From Hydrogenovibrio sp049975065 (lineage in GTDB: Bacteria; Pseudomonadota; Gammaproteobacteria; Thiomicrospirales; Thiomicrospiraceae): a DNA stretch of 27,905 bases. The DNA is taken from the NCBI GenBank assembly GCA_049975065.1, contig JBNGDN010000017.1. One strand, given 5' to 3'. Below the pieces are notes generated by a model, which was not told the DNA's origin, made no database searches, and saw only the letters and a program-made list of their open reading frames with translations. Shown one piece after another: positions 1 to 8,773 of this stretch; position 1 is the first letter of the stretch, and every line of letters begins with the position of its first letter. Both the position numbers and the translations under genes were made by a program.

Positions 1-2
1 TG

Positions 3-1877
3 CATCGTGTGGATATTCTCAGCTACATTTCGCATGGTGTGACCGCACAACAGCAGGAAGACTTTCTGTCCAGCTCGCCGACTGAAGAAAGCGTGGAAGA
101 CACGCAAGCGGCGGAAGCGGAAAACGACCCCATTGCCAATTTCAGTTTGAATTTAAACGTTGAAGTCGAGCAGGGGCGCATCGACCCGATTATCGGTCGC
201 CAGTGGGAGTTGACACGGACGCTGGAAGTGTTGAGCCGCCGTCGTAAAAATAATCCGCTGTTGGTCGGTGAGCCGGGGGTCGGTAAAACCGCCGTGGCCG
301 AAGGGTTGGCGCATAAAATCGTCAGCGGCGAAGTGCCGGAACAACTGCTCGACGCGGAAGTGTTCAGCTTGGACATGGGGGCTTTGTTGGCGGGCACGCG
401 TTATCGCGGGGACTTCGAAAAACGCTTCAAAGGCTTGTTGAAAGCGCTGGAAGAAAAACCTCACGCAATTTTATTCATTGATGAAATTCACACCATTATC
501 GGTGCGGGAGCGGTTCAAGGCGGAGCGATGGATGCCTCTAACCTGATGAAACCGGCTTTATCGTCCGGCAAGTTGCGTTGTATCGGTGCGACCACTTATG
601 AAGAGTATCGTGGTATTTTCGAAAAAGACCGTGCCTTAGCACGTCGTTTCCAGAAGATTGACGTGCGCGAACCGACCCATCAGGAAACCTTTGATATTTT
701 GAAAGGGCTGAAGTCACAGTTCGAATCGCATCATAATGTGAAATACACCTTACCGGCGTTGCGAATGGCGGTGGATTTATCGGCGCGTTACATTACCGAC
801 CGCCATCTGCCGGATAAGGCGATTGATGTCATCGACGAGGCCGGTGCCAAACAAGCGCTGATGCCGAAAAGCAAACGCCGTAAACAAATTTCCGTGGCGG
901 AGATTCAACAGATTGTCGCCAATATCGCGCGCATTCCGGTCTCCCAAATCACCCAAAAAGAAAAAGACAAATTGTCTTCACTGGAAAGCAGTTTGCAACG
1001 GGTGGTCTTTGGGCAGGATGAAGCCATTCATAAAGTGGTGGCGTCTATCAAGCTGGCGCGTTCCGGCTTGAACGAACCGAATCGTCCGACCGCGTCCTTC
1101 CTGTTTGCCGGGCCGACCGGGGTGGGGAAAACCGAATTGACGCAACAGTTGGCAAAACATCTGGGCATCGAGCTGTTACGTTATGATATGTCCGAATACA
1201 TGGAGGCCCATTCGGTGTCGCGCTTGATTGGTGCGCCACCTGGGTATGTCGGGTTCGATCAAGGCGGTTTATTGACCGAAGCGGTTAACAAGCATCCGCA
1301 TTCGGTGGTGTTACTGGATGAAATCGAAAAGGCGCACCCGGATGTGTTCAATTTGCTGTTGCAGGTGATGGATAACGGCACCTTGACCGATAACAACGGG
1401 CGCAAGGCCGATTTTCGCAATGTGATTTTGATTATGACGTCAAATGTCGGCGCGGAAGCGGCGTCGCGTGCCAGCATCGGTTTTACCGAACAGGATCATA
1501 CACTGGACTTTCAAAGTGAGCTGAAAAAAGTGTTCACGCCGGAATTTCGAAATCGCTTGGATGCGGTGGTGCAGTTTAATCGACTGTCGTCCGACATCAT
1601 GGGCTCGGTGGTCAACAAGTTCATTTATGCGCTGGAGAACAGTTTGCAGGATAAGAAGGTGTCCATTGAACTCACGCCTGCGGCACGTGCCTGGCTGGCG
1701 AAAGAAGGTTACGATCCGTTTATGGGGGCCAGACCAATGGGGCGTCTGGTTCAGGAGACAATCAAACAGCCGTTGGCGGAAATGCTGTTGTTTGGTGACT
1801 TGCAGGACGGCGGCCGTGTGATTATCGATGTTGAAAATGGCACGATTCAGTTGAAAGCCGATGAACTGGTTGAGTAA
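3..1877 (+). CDS. clpA: ATP-dependent Clp protease ATP-binding subunit ClpA (5'-truncated by window edge)
   Basis: ClpA is the AAA+ unfoldase that feeds substrates, including N-degron substrates delivered by ClpS, into the ClpP peptidase in the cytoplasm. The frame is open to the left edge and reads HRVDILSYISHG, matching the end of the ClpA N-domain, so roughly the first 130 residues lie outside the window; the GTG at 9 is not the real start. Counting from that GTG, the D1 ATPase has Walker A GEPGVGKT (about 87-94) and Walker B ILFIDEIHT (about 154-162). D2 has Walker A GPTGVGKT (368-375) and Walker B VVLLDEIEKAH. The ClpP-docking tripeptide is IGF (490-492), where E. coli ClpA has IGL; this separates ClpA from ClpB. 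The protein ends normally and a terminator follows. The neighbours infA and aat match the E. coli arrangement, and aat belongs to the same N-degron pathway. clpS is expected just upstream but is not visible. Confidence 0.96.
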   Translation, partial: HRVDILSYISHGVTAQQQEDFLSSSPTEESVEDTQAAEAENDPIANFSLNLNVEVEQGRIDPIIGRQWELTRTLEVLSRRRKNNPLLVGEPGVGKTAVAEGLAHKIVSGEVPEQLLDAEVFSLDMGALLAGTRYRGDFEKRFKGLLKALEEKPHAILFIDEIHTIIGAGAVQGGAMDASNLMKPALSSGKLRCIGATTYEEYRGIFEKDRALARRFQKIDVREPTHQETFDILKGLKSQFESHHNVKYTLPALRMAVDLSARYITDRHLPDKAIDVIDEAGAKQALMPKSKRRKQISVAEIQQIVANIARIPVSQITQKEKDKLSSLESSLQRVVFGQDEAIHKVVASIKLARSGLNEPNRPTASFLFAGPTGVGKTELTQQLAKHLGIELLRYDMSEYMEAHSVSRLIGAPPGYVGFDQGGLLTEAVNKHPHSVVLLDEIEKAHPDVFNLLLQVMDNGTLTDNNGRKADFRNVILIMTSNVGAEAASRASIGFTEQDHTLDFQSELKKVFTPEFRNRLDAVVQFNRLSSDIMGSVVNKFIYALENSLQDKKVSIELTPAARAWLAKEGYDPFMGARPMGRLVQETIKQPLAEMLLFGDLQDGGRVIIDVENGTIQLKADELVE

Positions 1878-1911
1878 GGCGAATCGGCGTTAGGGTCATT
1901 CGTTCAGAGAT

Positions 1912-1939
1912 AAAAAAACCGCTTTGCAGCGGTTTTTTT
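1912..1939. terminator. Bidirectional intrinsic terminator between clpA and infA
   Basis: Stem CCGCT (1919-1923) / AGCGG (1928-1932) with loop TTGC, flanked by a run of A on the left and a run of T on the right. It can therefore end transcription of clpA on the plus strand and infA on the minus strand, which converge here. Confidence 0.9.
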
Positions 1940-1974
1940 GTTTTTTACATTGGGTGTCAAAGTGTCCTGAGGTT

Positions 1975-2193
1975 TTATTTTCCGCGGTAGGTGATGCGGC
2001 CTTTGGTCAGATCGTAAGGCGTGAGTTCAACCTTGACTTTATCTCCGGCGAGAATGCGTATGTAGTTCTTGCGCATGCGCCCAGAAATGTGTGCGAGAAT
2101 TTCGTGTCCATTTTCTAAACGGACTTTGAACATAGTGTTCGGTAAGGTTTCGATGACTTCACCATCGAATTCAATGACATCTTGTTTTGACAT
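1975..2193 (-). CDS. infA: Translation initiation factor IF-1
   Basis: IF-1 binds the ribosomal A site on the 30S subunit and supports IF-2 and IF-3 during initiation. The 72-residue product has the full length of the family and the typical S1/OB-fold sequence, with ETLPNTMFKVRLENGHEILA and the basic segment RMRKNYIRILAGDKV near the centre. The ATG start gives the expected MSKQDVIE N-terminus. No strong Shine-Dalgarno sequence is visible immediately upstream, but a near-consensus sigma70 promoter lies about 45 bases before the start. It is convergent with clpA and sits downstream of aat on the same strand, as in E. coli. The separate promoter suggests it is not dependent on transcription from aat. 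Confidence 0.97.
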   Translation of the reverse strand: MSKQDVIEFDGEVIETLPNTMFKVRLENGHEILAHISGRMRKNYIRILAGDKVKVELTPYDLTKGRITYRGK

Positions 2194-2238
2194 AGAAAAT
2201 AATCAGCGTTTAACAGCCCCTGTAAAAATTAAGCGGCG

Positions 2239-2267
2239 ATTATATCAGGGAGATTGTTTTTATTCAA
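2239..2267 (-). promoter_or_regulatory. Sigma70-type promoter for infA
   Basis: Read on the minus strand: -35 TTGAAT (2267-2262), a 17-base spacer and a perfect -10 TATAAT (2244-2239). Transcription would start near 2232 and give a leader of about 40 bases before infA. Confidence 0.8.
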
Positions 2268-2377
2268 ATTTTATCTCATCCAATGTGAATGGCTCGCGAA
2301 GGGGACTGATGGTCTTGATTCTGTGTTTCTGCGCTGCTGTTAAGCACAGCCATACCGGCCGGCCATAGCTGCTCGTT

Positions 2378-3006
2378 TCATTTCGCTGGGTCGGCGCCTG
2401 TCGGAAAAAACGAATGATCCCAGTCTGGATCTAATTGCCAAGGCTGGGGTGGAAAGTCTTGGAGGGTGTCTTCCGCCAGCAGGCTTTCGAAATGTTCGCG
2501 CGAAATCAGGCGTGCGCCCATTGACTTGAGATGTTCGGTTCCCATCTGGGTGTCGATAATGCGAAACCCCCAGGCCTGGAGTTGTTGGCAAAGGGCGACC
2601 AGCGCCACTTTAGAGGCATCACTCATCTTTGCAAACATGGACTCGCCAAAAAACACCTTGCCGATGGCGACGCCGTAAAGCCCGCCTACAAGCTCTTTCT
2701 GATGCCAGACTTCCACGGAATGCGCGNNNNNNNNNNNNNNNNNNNNNNNNNNNNNNNNNNNNNNNNNNNNNNNNNNNNNNNNNNNNNNNNNNNNNNNNNN
2801 NNNNNNNNNNNNNNNNNNNNNNNNNNGGGTTCGCCGTCATTAAACCATGGGAAAATGCCACGACGGTAAGCGGCCAGTAACCATTCGACGGTCAGATCGC
2901 CGCCGACCGCCAATAAACCGTCCGGTTCGGTTAGCGCAAGGTGGGTTGGTGGAAAAAGAACCGGCTCTGTGTCGAGCCAAAAAGCTTGTGGCCTAGCCGC
3001 TGTCAT
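2378..3006 (-). CDS. aat: Leucyl/phenylalanyl-tRNA--protein transferase, interrupted by an assembly gap
   Basis: Aat transfers Leu or Phe from its tRNA to proteins with N-terminal Arg or Lys, making N-degrons for ClpS-ClpA-ClpP. The N-terminal part (3006-2827) contains EPDGLLAVGGDL and YRRGIFPWFNDGEP; the C-terminal part (2726-2378) contains AHSVEVWHQKELVGGLYGV and FFGESMF. Both match the family closely. The run of N between them replaces the central catalytic segment. Compared with E. coli Aat as I recall it, about 73 codons are missing, so the real gap should be near 218 bases rather than 100. The two halves lie in different frames only because the placeholder has the wrong length. The start at 3006 (MTAARP) is chosen because family similarity begins shortly after it; an in-frame ATG at 3066 would add 20 unmatched residues. 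The gene should not be called a pseudogene on this evidence. Confidence 0.9.
2727..2826. other. Assembly gap of exactly 100 N
   Basis: A run of exactly 100 N is the conventional placeholder for a scaffold gap of unknown length. It lies inside aat. Codon phase on its two sides requires a true length of 3n+2 bases if aat is intact, and 100 does not satisfy this. Confidence 0.98.
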
Positions 3007-3041
3007 TGGAAATTTCCGAATAAAAGAGCCAAAATTATCAT
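3003..3041 (-). CDS. Putative 12-residue leader peptide upstream of aat
   Basis: A short ORF reads MIILALLFGNFQ. It is preceded by AGGAGG (3054-3049) seven bases before its ATG, the strongest Shine-Dalgarno match in this interval. Its TGA stop (3005-3003) overlaps the proposed aat ATG (3006-3004) as ATGA, the usual geometry for translational coupling. aat itself has only a weak GGAAA upstream. Five of the twelve residues are Leu or Phe, the two amino acids whose charged tRNAs Aat uses. A complication is the TATAAT (3060-3055) directly before AGGAGG: if that is the active -10 element, the transcript would begin at about 3048 and lack most of the Shine-Dalgarno. An ORF this short can arise by chance. 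Confidence 0.35.
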   Translation of the reverse strand: MIILALLFGNFQ

Positions 3042-3178
3042 AGAATATCCTCCTATTATAAGCCATGCATCCGGCCAGTGGCGCTTTTGCTGTGCCTTTT
3101 TAGCCTATGCTTTAGAGTTTGCTTTGTGTGCACTCGGCGTTTGCTCAAAATAACCCTTTCTACAATTTGCGACCTTTC

Positions 3179-6100
3179 ATGACTCAATCAACTCAATTTG
3201 TTCATCTGCATCTTCATTCAGAATACTCGGTGGTGGATTCAACGCTTCGCGTCAAGCAAGCCATTCATCATGCCTTGGAGCATGGTCAGCCGGCGTTAGC
3301 GTTAACGGATGAAATGAACTTGTTCGCGTTGATTAAGTTTTACACTGCGGCCTCATCCGCAGGAATCAAGCCCATTATCGGTGCGGATTTACAGGTCGAA
3401 GCGGCGGATGGTGCCGTGTTCCGAGTGGTGGCCTTGTGCCAGAATAACCAAGGGTATTTGAATCTTTCACGTCTGATTTCCTTAGCGTATCTTAAAAACC
3501 AGAAGTTGGTTAACAACGAAATGAAGGCGTTGGTGCAACAGGATTGGTTGGCCAGCCATCACGACGGTTTGATTATTTTATCCGGTGGGCGTGACGGCGA
3601 TATTGGCGAAGCCTTATTGGCTCAAAAGCCGAACTTGGTGGCGAAACGCATTCATTGGTGGCAAACCCATTTTCCGGATCGGTTTTATCTGGAAGTGGTG
3701 CGTACCGGACGGGATAAAGAAGAGCGCTACCTACACGGTGCCGTGGACGTTGCCCAGCGCTATGAACTGCCAATCGTCGCCACCAATGATGTGCGTTTTC
3801 AGGCGGAAGAGGACTTTGATGCGCATGAGGTGCGTGTTTGCATTCACAGCGGACATATTCTGGATGACCCTAACCGTCCGAAAACCTATTCCGAAGAACA
3901 GTATTTCCGAACGTCCGATGAAATGGTCGAGCTGTTTGCCGATTTGCCGGAAGCCATTGAAAATACGGTGGAAATTGCTAAGCGTTGTAATGTCACTCTG
4001 ACCCTCGGCACTTACTTCCTGCCGGATTTTCCGGTGCCGGAAGGTATGACGATGGACGAATATTTTATTCAGGAATCGCAAAACGGGTTGGAAGCGCGTT
4101 TGAAATTCCTGTTCGGGCATTTATCCGCTGAAGAATTTGCCGAAAAGCGTCAAGAATACGACGATCGACTCAAGTTCGAACTCGATATCATCATTCAGAT
4201 GGGCTTCCCTGGGTATTTTTTCATCGTTGCCGACTTCATTCAGTGGGGTAAAAATCACGAGGTGCCGGTCGGCCCAGGGCGTGGCTCCGGTGCCGGTTCC
4301 CTGGTGGCCTATGCGCTGAAAATCACCGATTTGGATCCGCTGGAATACGACCTGCTGTTCGAACGGTTCTTGAACCCGGAAAGGGTGTCCATGCCCGATT
4401 TCGACGTCGATTTCTGTATGGAACGACGCGATGAGGTCATTGATTATGTGTCACGCCAATACGGCCAAGATCACGTGTCGCAAATCGTCACTTTCGGCAC
4501 CATGGCGGCCAAAGCCGTCGTGCGTGATGTGGGACGAGTTCTGGGGCTTGGTTATGGCGTGGTGGATGGCATTGCCAAGTTGGTGCCGAACGATTTAGGT
4601 ATCAAGCTCAAAGACGCCCTGGAAGAGGAAGAAATGCTGCAGGAGCGTTACGATAATGAAGAAGACGTTCGTCTGCTCATTGATTTGGCCTTGAAGCTGG
4701 AAGGCACGGTGCGAAACACCGGTAAGCACGCCGGCGGGGTGGTCATCGGTCCGAAACCTTTGGATCAATTCTGCCCTGTGCTGTGTGAACCGGATGGCAG
4801 CAGTGTGGTCACCCAGTTGGATAAAAACGATGTGGAAACCGCAGGCCTGGTCAAGTTTGACTTTTTGGGCTTGCGGACACTCACCATTATTGACTGGGCG
4901 CTGCATTTTATCAACGATGGCAAGCAACCCGGCGATGAGGGCTTTGTGGACATCGCGCGTATTCCACTGGACGACACTCAAACCTTTGACCTGATCAAAA
5001 CCGGTAAAACCACGGGTGTGTTCCAGTTGGAATCGACGGGCATGCAGAACCTGATTGTTCGCCTGCGCCCCGACTGCTTCGAAGACATTATCGCCCTGGT
5101 GGCCTTGTTCCGACCTGGCCCGCTGGAATCGGGCATGGTGGAGAACTTTATTGCCCGTAAGCACGGTAAGGAAAAAGTCTCTTACCCAGACGCACAATAC
5201 CAGCACGAATCTTTGCAACCGATTCTGGAACCGACCTATGGGGTGATTCTGTATCAGGAACAGGTGATGCAAATCGCTCAGGTGTTGGCCGGTTATACGC
5301 TGGGCGGTGCAGACATGCTGCGTCGTGCGATGGGGAAAAAGAAGCCCGAAGAAATGGCCAAGCAGCGCTCTGTGTTTAAAGACGGGGCGGTAAAGAGCGG
5401 TATTGACGGCGACTTGGCGATGAAAATTTTTGACCTAGTGGAAAAGTTCGCCGGGTATGGGTTTAACAAATCTCACTCGGCCGCCTATGCGTTGGTGTCC
5501 TATCAATCGGCTTGGCTGAAAACGCATTATCCGGCGGAGTTTATGGCGGCGCAGATTTCGTCGGACATGGACAATACCGATAAAGTGGTGCACATGGTCA
5601 ACGAATGTTATGCCATGGGGATTGATGTTCGCCAGCCCAATATCAATGAATGCGAAATTCACTTTAAGTCGGTCAAAACCGAGGAAAAGGTGGTGCGTTA
5701 CGGCCTGGGCGCGATTAAGGGCGTTGGGGAGTCGGCGTTGGAAGGCATTGTTGCCGAGCGTCAGGCGCATGGCGCTTATCGAGATTTGTTCGATTTCTGT
5801 TTCAGAGTGACTCGAAAAGTCAATAAACGGGTGATTGAAGCTTTAATTCGTGCCGGTGCGATGGACTGTTTGCACGATAACCGCCAAGCGATGCTTGACA
5901 GTATTGGGCTGGCGATGCAGAAGGCCGAGCAGAAGCACAAAGATGAGGAAGCAGGCCAGGGCGACCTCTTTGGGGATGTGTTGTCGTTCGAGGCCGAAAA
6001 TGCGGATGTATTAGTGGCTGTGCCAGAAATGTCAACCAAGTTGCGCTTAAAGGGTGAAAAAGACGTATTGGGGCTTTACATGACCGGTCACCCGATTGAA

Positions 6101-6667
6101 ATGTACCGTGAAGAGCTGTCCCAATACGTTGAGCAGGGGTTGGCGTCCTTGCGACCGGAAAAGTGGGTCAAAAAATGGGCCGCGGGTTTGATCGTTGAAG
6201 CTCGAAGCAAAACCACTAAAAGCGGCAATCGCATGGGTTTTGTGGCCATAGATGATCAGACCGCGAGAATGGAAGTGGTGTTGCGACCGGCGGTTTTTGA
6301 AACCTGTCGAGACATACTGCAACCGGACACGGTGGTGCTGATTTACGGTGAAGTATCCGAGGATACGTTTAACGGTGGCATAAAACTGGATGCCGAACAA
6401 GTGGTGACCCTGGCGGAGGCGCGGGTGGAAAAAGCGCGAGCCATTAAGGTGCAGGTGAATGCCAAGGTGACACCGGAAAGCATTCAGCAGTTGTCGGCTT
6501 TGCTGGCGCCCTACCAGGCGGAAGCCGGACTGCCGTTTGTCGTAGATTATCAGAGTGACCAGGCCAGGGCGCAATTAATTACGCCCAAGGAGCGTGTTTT
6601 TAGGCCGGATGATGCGCTCTTGGAGCAGTTAGTCAGCGAAGGTTGGCAACCACAGGTTGTCCTTTAG
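3179..6667 (+). CDS. dnaE: DNA polymerase III subunit alpha (replicative polymerase)
   Basis: DnaE is the catalytic polymerase of the replicative holoenzyme. The product has 1162 residues, close to the 1160 of E. coli. In order it has an N-terminal PHP domain beginning VHLHLHSEYS (residues 8-17), the C-family polymerase palm with PDFDVDF (406-412), a clamp-binding motif QGDLF (927-931) and an OB-fold region. D409, D411 and D561 (in VKFDFLGLRTL) correspond to the E. coli catalytic aspartates 401, 403 and 555. The PHP domain keeps the first HxH but has DE (44-45) where active PHP domains usually have DH, so it is probably not an active nuclease. The ATG at 3179 gives a family-like N-terminus; a longer frame starting at 3119 has no similarity. 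No clear Shine-Dalgarno precedes this ATG. The gene is divergent from aat, and its stop codon lies in an 11-base tandem repeat. Confidence 0.97.
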   Translation: MTQSTQFVHLHLHSEYSVVDSTLRVKQAIHHALEHGQPALALTDEMNLFALIKFYTAASSAGIKPIIGADLQVEAADGAVFRVVALCQNNQGYLNLSRLISLAYLKNQKLVNNEMKALVQQDWLASHHDGLIILSGGRDGDIGEALLAQKPNLVAKRIHWWQTHFPDRFYLEVVRTGRDKEERYLHGAVDVAQRYELPIVATNDVRFQAEEDFDAHEVRVCIHSGHILDDPNRPKTYSEEQYFRTSDEMVELFADLPEAIENTVEIAKRCNVTLTLGTYFLPDFPVPEGMTMDEYFIQESQNGLEARLKFLFGHLSAEEFAEKRQEYDDRLKFELDIIIQMGFPGYFFIVADFIQWGKNHEVPVGPGRGSGAGSLVAYALKITDLDPLEYDLLFERFLNPERVSMPDFDVDFCMERRDEVIDYVSRQYGQDHVSQIVTFGTMAAKAVVRDVGRVLGLGYGVVDGIAKLVPNDLGIKLKDALEEEEMLQERYDNEEDVRLLIDLALKLEGTVRNTGKHAGGVVIGPKPLDQFCPVLCEPDGSSVVTQLDKNDVETAGLVKFDFLGLRTLTIIDWALHFINDGKQPGDEGFVDIARIPLDDTQTFDLIKTGKTTGVFQLESTGMQNLIVRLRPDCFEDIIALVALFRPGPLESGMVENFIARKHGKEKVSYPDAQYQHESLQPILEPTYGVILYQEQVMQIAQVLAGYTLGGADMLRRAMGKKKPEEMAKQRSVFKDGAVKSGIDGDLAMKIFDLVEKFAGYGFNKSHSAAYALVSYQSAWLKTHYPAEFMAAQISSDMDNTDKVVHMVNECYAMGIDVRQPNINECEIHFKSVKTEEKVVRYGLGAIKGVGESALEGIVAERQAHGAYRDLFDFCFRVTRKVNKRVIEALIRAGAMDCLHDNRQAMLDSIGLAMQKAEQKHKDEEAGQGDLFGDVLSFEAENADVLVAVPEMSTKLRLKGEKDVLGLYMTGHPIEMYREELSQYVEQGLASLRPEKWVKKWAAGLIVEARSKTTKSGNRMGFVAIDDQTARMEVVLRPAVFETCRDILQPDTVVLIYGEVSEDTFNGGIKLDAEQVVTLAEARVEKARAIKVQVNAKVTPESIQQLSALLAPYQAEAGLPFVVDYQSDQARAQLITPKERVFRPDDALLEQLVSEGWQPQVVL

Positions 6668-6682
6668 CCTTCCTTTAGCCTT
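6661..6682. repeat. 11-bp tandem duplication across the dnaE stop codon
   Basis: CCTTTAGCCTT occurs twice back to back (6661-6671 and 6672-6682). The first copy contains the dnaE TAG stop (6665-6667). It looks like a small slippage duplication and leaves the protein end unchanged. Confidence 0.8.
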
Positions 6683-6811
6683 TTTTGTTCGTCTTAACTT
6701 TCGCACGCCATTCGTAGGCGGCAGGCGTTCATAAACACTTTTTATTCCTTTTGAAGGGCATAACCATTAGAATGTGCACAAAAGACTCAATTTGTAAAAT
6801 AGGAGACTTGA

Positions 6812-8773
6812 ATGTCTAATAATATTGAATCGATTTTACACGAAGATCGTATATTCAAACCATCCGACGATTTTAAACGTCAGGCTAATATCACTGACGA
6901 AAAATATCAGGCACTGAAAGCCAAAGCCGAAGCCGATTATGAAGGCTACTGGTGTGATCTGGCCAGAGAAAAGCTGGAATGGTCCAAAGATTTTACGATT
7001 GGATTAGACGATTCTAAGCCTCCTTTCTACAAATGGTTTACAGACGGTGAGCTGAATGCCTCCTATAATTGTATTGACCGTCATCTTGCAGAAAAAGAAG
7101 ACAAGCTGGCGATTATTTTCGAAGCCGACGATGGCTCGGTTGAACAATACACCTACAAGGAACTGCACGATGAAGTTTGCCGCCTAGCCAATGCCTTAAC
7201 GGCACAGGGTATCGAAAAAGGCGAGCGCGTCATTATTTATATGCCGATGATTCCACAGGCGGTTTTTGCCATGCAGGCCTGTGCCCGTGTCGGTGCCATT
7301 CACTCCATCGTATTCGGCGGCTTCTCGGCGGAAGCTTTGCGCGACCGTATCGAAGATGCCGGTGCCCGTATGGTCATCACCGCCAATGCTGGACGGCGCG
7401 GCGGAAAATCCGTTCCATTAAAGAGCGCGGTTGACGCGGCGCTTGAAAAGGGCGGTGATTCTGTTCGCAAAGTCATTGTTTATCATCGCACCAACGATGA
7501 AGTGGCCATGAAAGAAGGGCGTGATATTTCTTGGCATGACGCCGTGGCGGGGATGAGCAATTATCACGACCCTGTGGCGGTGAATGCGGAACACCCGCTG
7601 TTTCTGCTGTACACGTCCGGTTCCACCGGCAAGCCCAAGGGCATTCAACACAGCACCGGTGGTTACCTTCTGAACGCTTACATCACCAATGAGTGGGTGT
7701 TTGACCTAAAAGACAGCGACGTTTTCTGGTGTACGGCTGATGTGGGCTGGATTACCGGCCATACCTATGTGGCCTACGGCCCCTTGGCCATGGGCATGAC
7801 CATTGTCATGTTTGAAGGGGTGCCGACCTATCCAGATGCCGGTCGTTTCTGGCAGGTCTGTCAGGATCATGGGGTAACCGTTTTCTACACGGCTCCGACC
7901 GCAATTCGCGCCCTGGAGAAGTTTGGTGACGAGGTGCCAAAGCAATACGATTTATCAAAATTGCGTCTGCTGGGAACGGTCGGCGAACCGATCAACCCGG
8001 AAGCCTGGATTTGGTATCACGATGTGATCGGTCGCGGCGAATGTCCGATAGTGGATACCTGGTGGCAGACCGAAACCGGTGCCAATATGATTGCGCCGAT
8101 TCCGGGCGTGACCGATTTGAAACCGGGTTCTTGTACAAAGCCTTTGCCGGGCATTGATGCGCATATTGTCGATGAAACAGGAACCGAGTTGACCCACGGA
8201 GAGGGGGGCTATTTGGTGATTCGCAAGCCTTGGCCTTCCATGCTGCGCACCATCTGGAATGACGATCAGCGTTTCGTAGATACCTACTTCGCCATGTTCA
8301 ACAATAAATACTATGTGGTTGGCGACAGCGCTCACTTAGATCACGACGGCAATTTCTGGATTATGGGGCGTATTGATGACGTTCTAAACGTCTCGGGGCA
8401 TCGTCTTGGCACCATGGAAATCGAATCGGCACTGGTATCGCACGAACATGTAATGGAAGCGGCGGTGGTTGGGAAGCCGCATGATGTGAAAGGCGAGTCG
8501 ATTTTCGCGTTTGTGGTGATGAATATGGATGTTCCGAAGGGCGATGCGCGTCTGGCACTGGTGCAGGAGCTGCGCAATCATGTGGCCAAGGAGATCGGTC
8601 CGATTGCGAAACCGGATGACATTCGTTTCGGCTCCAACCTGCCAAAAACCCGTTCCGGTAAGATCATGCGCCGCTTGCTGCGCAGCCTTGCCAAGGGCGA
8701 GGAAATTACCTCCGATACATCCACTTTGGAAGATCCAACAATTTTGGATCAGTTTATGGAAAAACACCATTAA
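6812..8773 (+). CDS. acs: Acetyl-CoA synthetase (AMP-forming acetate--CoA ligase)
   Basis: Acs converts acetate, ATP and CoA to acetyl-CoA through an acetyl-AMP intermediate in the cytoplasm. At 653 residues it has the normal length. Visible motifs are the ATP/AMP-binding loop YTSGSTGKPKG (267-277), WWQTETG, and the C-terminal PKTRSGKIMRRLLR motif, in which K617 corresponds to the catalytic lysine that is reversibly acetylated in characterised Acs enzymes. The long N-terminal extension and the DVGWITGHTY segment separate it from other acyl-CoA synthetases. AGGAG nine bases or so before the ATG supports the start. The neighbouring symporter operon suggests uptake and activation of external acetate. 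No clear promoter consensus or strong terminator is visible, though a weak GCCC/GGGC hairpin occurs at 8853-8864. Confidence 0.96.
   Translation: MSNNIESILHEDRIFKPSDDFKRQANITDEKYQALKAKAEADYEGYWCDLAREKLEWSKDFTIGLDDSKPPFYKWFTDGELNASYNCIDRHLAEKEDKLAIIFEADDGSVEQYTYKELHDEVCRLANALTAQGIEKGERVIIYMPMIPQAVFAMQACARVGAIHSIVFGGFSAEALRDRIEDAGARMVITANAGRRGGKSVPLKSAVDAALEKGGDSVRKVIVYHRTNDEVAMKEGRDISWHDAVAGMSNYHDPVAVNAEHPLFLLYTSGSTGKPKGIQHSTGGYLLNAYITNEWVFDLKDSDVFWCTADVGWITGHTYVAYGPLAMGMTIVMFEGVPTYPDAGRFWQVCQDHGVTVFYTAPTAIRALEKFGDEVPKQYDLSKLRLLGTVGEPINPEAWIWYHDVIGRGECPIVDTWWQTETGANMIAPIPGVTDLKPGSCTKPLPGIDAHIVDETGTELTHGEGGYLVIRKPWPSMLRTIWNDDQRFVDTYFAMFNNKYYVVGDSAHLDHDGNFWIMGRIDDVLNVSGHRLGTMEIESALVSHEHVMEAAVVGKPHDVKGESIFAFVVMNMDVPKGDARLALVQELRNHVAKEIGPIAKPDDIRFGSNLPKTRSGKIMRRLLRSLAKGEEITSDTSTLEDPTILDQFMEKHH

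Noticed and set aside
2378..2716. Separate 112-residue gene for the C-terminal half of Aat
   Set aside because: It starts at an internal GTG in the middle of a conserved segment (HSVEVW); the apparent split is caused by the N run.
3119..3178. Extended dnaE N-terminus
   Set aside because: The 20 extra residues do not resemble the family, which begins next to the VHLHLHSEYS motif.
4595..5272. 225-residue ORF antisense to dnaE, and similar long antisense frames (for example 17625-18518 opposite infB)
   Set aside because: They lie fully opposite strongly conserved genes, have no plausible start signals, and their translations resemble shadow frames of GC-rich codons.
6706..6720. Hairpin CGCC-ATTCGTA-GGCG after dnaE as a terminator
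   Set aside because: The stem has only four pairs and no T tract follows.
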